This document shows positions 17,489 through 24,718 of a stretch of DNA of 64,000 bases, in pieces. Position numbers and translations under genes: made by a program. Within the stretch, counting starts at the first letter, position 1. Every line of letters begins with the position of its first letter. The DNA is from Ramlibacter sp. (GTDB taxonomy: Bacteria > Pseudomonadota > Gammaproteobacteria > Burkholderiales > Burkholderiaceae_C): the NCBI GenBank assembly GCA_019635435.1, contig JAHBZM010000001.1:806001-870000 (forward strand), in the 5' to 3' direction. Under the pieces are notes generated by a model. It had not been told where the DNA came from. It did no database searches and saw nothing but the letters and a program-made list of their open reading frames with translations.

Positions 17489-17505
17489 AGAACTTGGGAT
17501 CTTCA

Positions 17506-18483
17506 ATGCCTTCAAATTACTTCCAGACAGATTTCCGTCGCCGAATCTTCGCTTGGCTCGGCGGGGTTTTATTGACGTTGGGCATCGCTATTGGCGGCAC
17601 CCAGTCCTACGCGCAAGCTCCCTCGACGAAGATAGTGGCGCCTGCAGCCGCACCGCTCGCACCAGCCTCTGCGCCTGCGGCGCAGGCCGTTCAAGCCGCG
17701 CTGTCCATGTCGCCTGCCCCTGGTCTTGTCAAGGTGCCCGATGGCCGATTGCTGGCCCCAGATATCGCCCGAATCGTCACCCGGGGCGAATTGGTTGTGG
17801 CGATGCTGGGTGCCAACACCCCTCCCTTTTTCTATGAGAAAAATGGTGAGTGGGTTGGCCTTGAGGTGGATCTGGCGAAACTGATTGCCGAGGAGCTGGG
17901 TGTCAAGGTGAGATTCAACCGCGAGGCCAAGACCTTCAACGCGGTTGTGGACATCATTGCGCGAGGAGAAGCCGACATCGCAGTGAGCAAGCTCTCCCGG
18001 ACGCTCGCTCGCGCGCAAGTCATCAGCTTCAGCCAGCCGTATCTGACGCTCAACCACGCCTTGATCCTTAACCGGGTCAAGTTCGCCCAGTTTGCCCGTG
18101 ACCGCGCGCTACCTCAGGTGATCCGGGGATTCACCGGTAGCATTGGTGTCATTGCCAAATCCTCATTCTCGTACTATGCAAAACGGAACTTTCCCAATGC
18201 CAAAGTCATGGAATATCCGAGCTGGGATGACGTGCTGAAGGCGCTGGAGCGTGGGGATGTGATCGGAGCCTATCGTGACGAATTCGAGGTGAAGCGGCTG
18301 TTGAAGATTGATCCGACGGCCTCGCTGGTTCTTCGCACGGTGACCTTCAAAGACCTGGAAGATACCCTGGGAATTGCCGTTGGCATCCACGACCAGGTCC
18401 TGCTAGCGTTCATCAATGAGTTCCTTGTGCAAAGAACAGACAAGCTGAATATCAACAAGGTCCTGGCGGCCGTCGAAAAATAA
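17506..18483 (+). CDS. Periplasmic amino-acid-binding protein (SBP family 3) in the T6SS locus
   Basis: 325 residues. The signal peptide is RRRIFAWLGGVLLTLGIAIGG with likely cleavage after SYAQA (about residue 37), followed by an Ala/Pro-rich linker to about 75. The binding-protein core has ELVVAMLGANTPPFFYEKNG, GLEVDLAKLIAEELGV and FNAVVDIIARGEADIAVSKLSRT, typical of polar amino-acid SBPs. ATG 17506 is used; an open frame continues upstream but overlaps the preceding genes. No ABC permease or ATPase is nearby. Instead SDF-type transporters follow 17 bases later, an unusual partner for an SBP. Confidence 0.88.
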   Translation: MPSNYFQTDFRRRIFAWLGGVLLTLGIAIGGTQSYAQAPSTKIVAPAAAPLAPASAPAAQAVQAALSMSPAPGLVKVPDGRLLAPDIARIVTRGELVVAMLGANTPPFFYEKNGEWVGLEVDLAKLIAEELGVKVRFNREAKTFNAVVDIIARGEADIAVSKLSRTLARAQVISFSQPYLTLNHALILNRVKFAQFARDRALPQVIRGFTGSIGVIAKSSFSYYAKRNFPNAKVMEYPSWDDVLKALERGDVIGAYRDEFEVKRLLKIDPTASLVLRTVTFKDLEDTLGIAVGIHDQVLLAFINEFLVQRTDKLNINKVLAAVEK

Positions 18484-18500
18484 AGAGCGAGGATCAACAA

Positions 18501-19775
18501 ATGGACTCCAAAAAGCTGTACGCGCTTGCGCTCAATCCCTGGGTTGTCATGGGGAGCCTCACGGCGGGATTCGCGCTTGGGACGCTGGCCCCCGAAGTTG
18601 GAATCAAATTGGGATTTCTGGGAGACATCTACGTAGACCTGCTGAAAATGATCACGCTGCCATTCATGGTTTCGGCGGTCATCTTCAGTCTCCAGCGCCT
18701 TTTCCGCGAGGGGGGAACGGGAAAGCTGTTGTGGCGCGTCCTGGCGGTGTTCATGGCGTTTTCCGTCGCGGTGGCCATCCTGGGCGCTCTTACCCTGTTG
18801 ATCATGCGTCCAGGAGAGAACCTGTCCAGCGCGACCATGCAGACCTTTGGGCAGATCGTCGGGAATGATCTCAACTCAAGTGACACGGTCATGAGCCTTC
18901 AGGGAACAGATGCGGTAAAGAAATCCATTGGGTTCACGGAGGTGCTATTGAGCCTGGTGCCCACGAATATCTTTTCGGCACTTGCGAATGGGGACACACT
19001 CAAGGCGCTGGTGTTTGCCATGCTCTTCGGACTTGCCGTCGGGCATGTCCCTTCCCGCATTTCAGACGGATTGACTCATTCGCTTGAGACCATTTATCAC
19101 TCGTGCCAGACTCTGGTGCGCTGGTTGAACTATCCGCTCCCACTAATCCTTTTCTGCATGAGTGCGGCGCAGTTGGGGAAAACAGGTGTGGGCCCGCTGC
19201 AGGCGATGATCCAGTTTGTTGTGGCGTTCTTCGTTGCATCCGCGATTGTTCTGGTTATCGCCGCTGTCATCATCTGGCGCCGTTCCAACAACTCCTTCGG
19301 CCAGACCTTGAATGCCTTGAGGGGGCCGTTTGCCCTGGCTCTGGCCACCCGAAGCAGCGCAACATGCATGCCCATCATGATCGAGAGTCTGGCAGACCGC
19401 CTGGGCTTTGCCCGGTCCAGAGTAGAGTTGCTGGTCCCCCTCACGGTGTCGCTACTGCGGGTGGGACCTGTGATTTACTATGTCTGCGCCACACTCTTTA
19501 TCGCGCAGCTGTATGGACGGGCTTTAAGCCCATCCGACGTAGGGATTGTCATGGCGGCCTCGGTCCTCGCCGGATTTGCCTCGGCAGGCATGACCGGGTT
19601 GGTGACCGTGTCACTCGTCGGCATGACGTGCACCTACCTCGGCCTGCCGTTCGAGGCTGCCTTTATCCTGTTCCTCGCTGTAGACCCTATTTGCGACATG
19701 CTACGCACCTTGGTTCTGGTGATCGGAAATACCGCCGCGGTCTCCCTGATCTGCCCCAAGCCACTCAAGATCTGA
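18501..19775 (+). CDS. Divergent SDF (dicarboxylate/amino acid:cation symporter) family transporter 1
   Basis: 424 residues, eight-helix SLC1/GltPh-type fold. HP1 has RSSATCMP, corresponding to the Ser-rich substrate loop. HP2 is GFASAGMTGLVTVSLVGM. TM8 is AVDPICDMLRTLVLVIGN: the residues matching GltPh D390, D394 and R397 are kept, so acidic amino-acid binding is plausible. The TM7 NMDGT motif is LRVGP here, and N401 and D405 equivalents are Leu and Asn, so the Na+-ligand residues are lost. It follows the binding-protein gene by 17 bases. Substrate and coupling are inferred. Confidence 0.87.
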   Translation: MDSKKLYALALNPWVVMGSLTAGFALGTLAPEVGIKLGFLGDIYVDLLKMITLPFMVSAVIFSLQRLFREGGTGKLLWRVLAVFMAFSVAVAILGALTLLIMRPGENLSSATMQTFGQIVGNDLNSSDTVMSLQGTDAVKKSIGFTEVLLSLVPTNIFSALANGDTLKALVFAMLFGLAVGHVPSRISDGLTHSLETIYHSCQTLVRWLNYPLPLILFCMSAAQLGKTGVGPLQAMIQFVVAFFVASAIVLVIAAVIIWRRSNNSFGQTLNALRGPFALALATRSSATCMPIMIESLADRLGFARSRVELLVPLTVSLLRVGPVIYYVCATLFIAQLYGRALSPSDVGIVMAASVLAGFASAGMTGLVTVSLVGMTCTYLGLPFEAAFILFLAVDPICDMLRTLVLVIGNTAAVSLICPKPLKI

Positions 19776-19830
19776 TGCAGACCTTGTCCGGCGTCGTGGC
19801 ATCTCATCCACATTGCATGGAGGGTTGACC

Positions 19831-20553
19831 ATGTCCCGCATTGGCGTCTTTGGTGGCATGGGGCCGTCGGCGACGGTGGACTTTCTGGACAAGTTGGTCA
19901 GGCTCACTCCGGCGGCCCGTGACCAGGAACATATCCCGACCATTGTGGCGTGCCTGCCCCATATCCACGATCGATCCCGTTCAATTCTAGGGTTAGGTCC
20001 CGATCCTCTTCCTCAGCTACTGTTGGGGATTGATTTCCTCAATGATTCCGCGGTGGGCGTGATCGCCATTCCCTGCAATTCGTCCCACCATTGGTATGAG
20101 CAGATGAGTGCGCGAAGTCGGGTACCCATCCTTCATATTGCCGAAGCCTGCGTGGCGGCCCTTCCCGATTCTGGTGCGGCAACCGCGCGAGTTGCGGTTC
20201 TAGCGACTCGTGGTGCGCTGGCTTCCGGCTTTTATCAGCGCGCGCTCAAGGCCCGAGATATTGAATTTCTGACCCCTGATCCGCAGATCGCGCAACCCTG
20301 CGTCGATGACTGCATCAGGGAAATCAAGGGGGGAGAAATGGAGGCCGGAGGCAAAAGTCTCCGGCGGGCCCTTCAGATGGCGGCAGATCAGGGGGCAACC
20401 GCCGTGATCATGGGATGCACCGAAATTCCCATCGCTGCGCGATACGCGGGGCCGTCTCCTCTTCAACTCATTGATAGCTCACTCGAGCTTGCCCGGGCGA
20501 GCGTCAACTATGCGCTCGAACGAGGCTGGAACAGGGTGGGATGGGATTCCTGA
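19831..20553 (+). CDS. Aspartate/glutamate racemase family protein
   Basis: 240 residues beginning MSRIGVFGGMGPSATVDFLDKL, the Asp/Glu racemase signature. Both catalytic cysteines are present: IPCNSSHHW (Cys82) and IMGCTEIP (Cys196). These act as the two bases in cofactor-independent racemisation of aspartate or glutamate. There is no signal peptide, so it should act in the cytoplasm. ATG 19831 is chosen because GGAGGG precedes it; an in-frame ATG at 19813 lies before that site. Its 3' end overlaps the second SDF gene by 13 bases. Confidence 0.9.
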   Translation: MSRIGVFGGMGPSATVDFLDKLVRLTPAARDQEHIPTIVACLPHIHDRSRSILGLGPDPLPQLLLGIDFLNDSAVGVIAIPCNSSHHWYEQMSARSRVPILHIAEACVAALPDSGAATARVAVLATRGALASGFYQRALKARDIEFLTPDPQIAQPCVDDCIREIKGGEMEAGGKSLRRALQMAADQGATAVIMGCTEIPIAARYAGPSPLQLIDSSLELARASVNYALERGWNRVGWDS

Positions 20554-22028
20554 AGACCTTTGCAAGCAGTCCGGCGGCGCTTCTTGCGTGCTTGATCGCG
20601 GGCGCCATGGTGGGACGTTTCTATCCGGGGTTGTCCACGTATGCCACGACGCTGAGTCAGGTGTACCTTGGCATTGTCAGCATGGCGGCGTTGCCGTTAC
20701 TGCTCGTGGCCACGTTTTTCGGGCTGCGCCAGACCCTGAGTCTGCCGCAGCCGGGAGGGCGCGTCGTCATGATTCTGGCGTGGGCCGTGGCGCTTGTGGC
20801 CATCTGCGCCCTTGCCGGAACCGTTGCCGGGGCAATCGTCATGCCCGGTCAGAATTTGCCCCAGGAAACGCGCGCCTATCTGGGGTCCATGGTTCAGGCG
20901 TCAGGCGGGGAGGCCGAGAACTCGGAGATTTTCCTGATTGGCACGGAGGCGACTGTCGCCGAGTCGCCCGAGCAGTGGTTCAGGACAATATTTCCGGACA
21001 ATTTCTTTCGAGTTCTGGTTGATGGGCGTTCACTGGGGATCCTCTTGTGTGCCATCCTTTTTGGTCTGGCATTCGCGGTCTTGAGCAAGAGTCAGAACAG
21101 TGCATTGACAGGCATCTTCGAGGCGATCTACCGGGCGCTGGAGATCATCATTTCCAAGGTCAACCTGTTCATCCCCGTGCTGGTCTTCGGCACTGCAGCC
21201 TACTTTTCGGCAGAAACGGAATCGAGCACAGTCGTCGCCATGCAAAGTTTTCTGCTTTGCTTTGTTCCGTTGTCGCTGGCCATGTCCGGTCTTGCCGCGC
21301 TTGTCATTGGACAGCGGGCCGGGCTGTCCGGCTTGCAGGTCCTCGCTGCATTGAAGGCCCCGGCGTTGATCAGCCTGACATCGTCAAGTACAACAGCCAG
21401 TATCCCCGACACCATCGAGGCCATGAGCACGAAGCTGGGCTTCAGCCGGGGCATCGTGGAACTGGTCACGCCCATATCTTCGGTTTTCCTGCGGTGTGGC
21501 TCGGCGCTTTACTATGCCTTGCTGGCCGTGTTTGTCGCCAACCTGTACGGGCGCGCCCTGACGCCGGACCAATTGATGACCATTTGCCTGGGGGCCTGTA
21601 TCGCGTCCTTTGCCTCAGCCGGGAACAACAGTTTTGCCAATGTCGGATTTGCCGGTATGGTGCTCTCAATGCTGCAATTGCCGATTGAGGCCGCGCTTGC
21701 GTTATTTGTGGCGATAGACTTGATCTGTGAGGCCCCTCGCAATCTGCTGACATTGATGTTCAGCTGCCTGCTGATGGCACTGGTGTCCCGGGGGTTGCCC
21801 TCTGAGCGTGCGGCGGCCGGCGAGGCGGGTCCGTCACAAGGGCCGCAGCCCATCCGCTTTGTGTTCACCCGCGGCGATCTTATGATCGCCGCTGTGTGTT
21901 CCGTGGCGGTGATGCTGCTGATTGTCGTCCTGGGCATTGGGATAGGCATGCGGCGCGGTGATGACTCCACAAGCCGCGGTTCCATGGTGGGTGGTTCAGG
22001 TGCCCCCGTACAAATCGAAACTAGGTGA
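20541..22028 (+). CDS. Divergent SDF family transporter 2
   Basis: 495 residues, again SLC1-like. HP1 is SLTSSSTTASIPDTIE, close to the classical Ser-rich loop. TM7 has FLRCGSALYY instead of NMDGTALY. TM8 is AIDLICEAPRNLLTLM: equivalents of D390 and R397 are kept, D394 is Glu, N401 Thr and D405 Ser. So the pattern of lost Na+ ligands is shared with transporter 1. The C-terminus has an added hydrophobic segment (LMIAAVCSVAVMLLIVVLGI) after a linker. The start overlaps the racemase gene and the stop overlaps tssJ (TGATG), indicating coupled translation. Confidence 0.86.
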   Translation: MGFLKTFASSPAALLACLIAGAMVGRFYPGLSTYATTLSQVYLGIVSMAALPLLLVATFFGLRQTLSLPQPGGRVVMILAWAVALVAICALAGTVAGAIVMPGQNLPQETRAYLGSMVQASGGEAENSEIFLIGTEATVAESPEQWFRTIFPDNFFRVLVDGRSLGILLCAILFGLAFAVLSKSQNSALTGIFEAIYRALEIIISKVNLFIPVLVFGTAAYFSAETESSTVVAMQSFLLCFVPLSLAMSGLAALVIGQRAGLSGLQVLAALKAPALISLTSSSTTASIPDTIEAMSTKLGFSRGIVELVTPISSVFLRCGSALYYALLAVFVANLYGRALTPDQLMTICLGACIASFASAGNNSFANVGFAGMVLSMLQLPIEAALALFVAIDLICEAPRNLLTLMFSCLLMALVSRGLPSERAAAGEAGPSQGPQPIRFVFTRGDLMIAAVCSVAVMLLIVVLGIGIGMRRGDDSTSRGSMVGGSGAPVQIETR

Positions 22029-22525
22029 TGAAGCGAGCACTTTTTCTCAGGATGGGACTTGCCTCGGTGGCCCTTGGCGCACTGGGCGGTTGCGGCGTTG
22101 TTGGCAAAATGATGAATCTGGTGGGATTCAAAGGAACGAGGCTGGCATGGAAGGAGGTTGTGATATCCGCGACACAAGGGGCCAACCAGAACACCCCTGT
22201 GGCCGTCGATATCGTGCTGGTGATGGAGCAGGGGGCCATTGAGAAGCTGTCAGCGCTTTCGGCCTCCCGGTGGTTCGCCAGTCGCACGGATTTGCTGAAA
22301 ACCTTTCCCGGCGAGTTTTCCTTCCAGAGCTGGGAGGTCACGCCGGGTCAAACCCTGCGGTTGCCGGGCGCGACTTTTGGGTCACCCAGTGTTCTCACGG
22401 TGTTTGTTTTTGCTGACTACCTGGCGCCTGGTGAGCACAGAATAAGGGTGGATGACCTGCAAAACGGGATAATGATTGCGCTGGCGCCGCTGGGGTTCTC
22501 GGTGTCGCCTTACAAAGTCGAATGA
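22028..22525 (+). CDS. tssJ: T6SS outer-membrane lipoprotein TssJ
   Basis: 165 residues with a lipoprotein signal: a basic start, hydrophobic core and lipobox LGGC with Cys22 as the acylated residue. The mature part has NTPVAVDIVLVMEQGAIEKL and WEVTPGQTLRLPGA, typical of the TssJ beta-sandwich that binds the TssM periplasmic tip. ATG 22028 overlaps the previous stop; a GTG three bases earlier is in frame but less likely. It starts the membrane-complex half of the locus (tssJ-tssK-tssL-tssM-tssA). Confidence 0.92.
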   Translation: MKRALFLRMGLASVALGALGGCGVVGKMMNLVGFKGTRLAWKEVVISATQGANQNTPVAVDIVLVMEQGAIEKLSALSASRWFASRTDLLKTFPGEFSFQSWEVTPGQTLRLPGATFGSPSVLTVFVFADYLAPGEHRIRVDDLQNGIMIALAPLGFSVSPYKVE

Positions 22526-22572
22526 TGGAGGCCGTTTGAAGCTATCTCATCTGCGTCTCGCGGAGAGCGGGA

Positions 22573-23901
22573 ATGATTAGACTGCCCACAGTGCCGTTAA
22601 GGATTGAGTGGCACGAGGGCATGCTTCTCGCGCCCCAGCACTTCCAGCAGACCTCAGCGCGTCTTGACGAGCTGGTGGCGTGGCACACGCTCGCCGTCTC
22701 TCCTTTCGGTTGGGGTGTCCGCAAACTGACTTTCGACTCGGCACTGTTGCCAGCGGGGCTGCTTCGCGTTCGCCATCTGGACGCGATCATGCCTGACGGC
22801 ACGGCGATCAGTTTCTCGTCCGAGGACTCCTTGCACGGAAGCCTGGAGTTGGACCTGGCCGAATTCATGCCCCAGTTGGAGCTGGGCCCGCTCAACGTCT
22901 ACGTCACGCTACCTGTCATGCGCAGCAGCCGTGATCGTGCCGCGCCTTCCAGATTCCGCTCAGTGGCCAGCCCGCCGGTTGAGGACGAGGTCTCGGAGGC
23001 AATGGCCGCGGATCTCCCCCGGCTGGTGCCGAATCTCAGCTTGTGCGCCGGTGACGTCCCCTCCGGGCTTCATGTGCATTTTCGATTGGGAACGGTCTTC
23101 AAGGACAACGAGCTGATCAAGATGGGGGCTGCATTGCCCCCGTTGCTTGAGGTCCCCAAGGATGGCCAGCTCTGGGAGCGCGTGGCTGAATTCGCGGGTC
23201 AGCTGCGCGCCAAGGCGGCTTTTGTGGCCAAGCAGACGGCTGTTCCGTCCTCCAAGGCGGAGGATCGGCTGGCCTATCTCGAGCAAAAGGAACGTCTGCG
23301 TAATCTCCTGACGGGATTGCCACAAGTTGAAGCGGTGCTCAGAACGCCGGGATTGCATCCCTATGCGCTCTATGTTTCCCTGTGTGCCCTGCTGGGCCCC
23401 TTGAGCATGTTGAAGCCTGGCGCCCTGCCACCGGTTCCGCCGGCGTATGACCATGCTGATCCATTGGCGACCATGACGCCCCTGATCACTGCTCTGCAGG
23501 ATGCGCTGCAGGAGGTCAGCCAGGAATATCGCGAGGTCAAGTTCGAGTTCAAGCATGGCGCCTACGAACTTGTGCTGCTTCCCGAGTGGATCGACAAGCG
23601 GCTCGTGGTTGGCTTGCGCGGACAACCCGAAAAAGACCTCGCGGCCTGGATTGAAGGCGCCATCGTCGGCTCGCAATCCGCGTACGCTTCGTTGCGCGAG
23701 CGGCGTGTGCTCGGCGCGCCCCGTTCCCGAATTGATGTCGCCGAGGAACTGGGAGTCAGGGCGAGTTCGGGTTACACGCTATTTGCAATCCAGGTCAGCG
23801 CGGGGCTGACCGTCCCATCGCAGCCTTTGATCATCAGTAACTCGGCGGAAAGTGCTGCCGCGCAGCGACCTCAGGAATTGGTCCTGTTCGTCAAGGGCTG
23901 A
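22573..23901 (+). CDS. tssK: T6SS baseplate-to-membrane connector TssK
   Basis: 442 residues, family length (ImpJ/VasE). The N-terminal signature is IEWHEGMLLAPQHFQQTSAR. The C-terminal receptor-like part has FKHGAYELVLLPEWIDKRLVVGLRGQ and the GYTLFAIQ segment. TssK trimers join the TssF2G wedges to the TssJLM complex through TssL. The start is ATG 22573, 47 bases after tssJ. tssL follows after 25 bases. Confidence 0.96.
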   Translation: MIRLPTVPLRIEWHEGMLLAPQHFQQTSARLDELVAWHTLAVSPFGWGVRKLTFDSALLPAGLLRVRHLDAIMPDGTAISFSSEDSLHGSLELDLAEFMPQLELGPLNVYVTLPVMRSSRDRAAPSRFRSVASPPVEDEVSEAMAADLPRLVPNLSLCAGDVPSGLHVHFRLGTVFKDNELIKMGAALPPLLEVPKDGQLWERVAEFAGQLRAKAAFVAKQTAVPSSKAEDRLAYLEQKERLRNLLTGLPQVEAVLRTPGLHPYALYVSLCALLGPLSMLKPGALPPVPPAYDHADPLATMTPLITALQDALQEVSQEYREVKFEFKHGAYELVLLPEWIDKRLVVGLRGQPEKDLAAWIEGAIVGSQSAYASLRERRVLGAPRSRIDVAEELGVRASSGYTLFAIQVSAGLTVPSQPLIISNSAESAAAQRPQELVLFVKG

Positions 23902-23926
23902 GAGCCGGAAAGACACAGCAAGCACC

Positions 23927-24685
23927 ATGGCACGACAGACATCGGAAAGGGCGGACGACGATCATCTGGTTCAGCAGTTTCGTTCGTTCTTTGACGAGGT
24001 CTCCAAGGCCCAGTTGCGGGCCATGGAGGCGCGGGAGGCGGATCCTGACGCCGCAGCCCAGGCCCTGAGCCGGCATCTGGAGAACCTGATTGAATTGCAG
24101 ACACTGGAGTCCAAGCGCGAAGGTAGCCGGTTTGAGCTGGAAAGCATCGCTGACGCCAGGTATCTCAAGGCCGCCCTTGCTGATGAAATACTTTTGAACA
24201 CCGCGTGGGTGGGCCGAGAAAGCTGGACCACCCATCTGCTGGAGGCATCGCTTTTCCGGACCAGCGTTGCCGGGGAAAGAATTTTCGAGCGGATCGAGGA
24301 AGTGCTTTCAAACCGGGAGCCTTCCCGGCGCGACATTGCCAGGCTCTATCTGTTCGCGCTTGCCTTGGGCTTTCAGGGCAAGTATCGCGGGGCAAGTGAG
24401 TCAGCGCGGTTTGCCGGATATCGCGAGGAACTGTTCCAGTTTGTCTACCAGCGGCCCCCCGAGTTGTCTGGGCGGGACCGGGTGCTGTCTGACCGTGCCT
24501 ATGCCAGCACGCTTTCCCATATTGCTCCCCGAAAATTACCTACCCTGAGTCGCTGGACCGTGGGGTTTTTTCTCGGGCTGCTGGCATTGCTGGCGATCTC
24601 GGAGATGCTTTGGCTTTGGCAGTCCTGGCCTGTTCGTCAGGTGTTGCAAACCGGGCAGACCGGCGTGACGGAGCGATCCAGATGA
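23927..24685 (+). CDS. tssL: T6SS inner-membrane protein TssL (DotU family)
   Basis: 252 residues. The cytoplasmic DotU domain has ARYLKAALADEILLNTAWVGRESW (about residues 87-111) and LYLFALALGFQGKYRG. A single C-terminal membrane helix is VGFFLGLLALLAISEMLWLW. No OmpA-like peptidoglycan domain follows, so anchoring must come from elsewhere. ATG 23927 fits the family N-terminus (DDHLVQQFRSFF). It pairs with TssM in the membrane complex; tssM begins 33 bases downstream. Confidence 0.94.
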   Translation: MARQTSERADDDHLVQQFRSFFDEVSKAQLRAMEAREADPDAAAQALSRHLENLIELQTLESKREGSRFELESIADARYLKAALADEILLNTAWVGRESWTTHLLEASLFRTSVAGERIFERIEEVLSNREPSRRDIARLYLFALALGFQGKYRGASESARFAGYREELFQFVYQRPPELSGRDRVLSDRAYASTLSHIAPRKLPTLSRWTVGFFLGLLALLAISEMLWLWQSWPVRQVLQTGQTGVTERSR

Positions 24686-24718
24686 CGGCGATTCGCATCG
24701 GATCGTGGAGAGGGCGTC

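Noticed and set aside
16882..17505. Upstream extension of the binding-protein reading frame
   Set aside because: It overlaps the PAAR-like and small membrane genes in another frame, lacks motifs, and the signal peptide starts at 17506.
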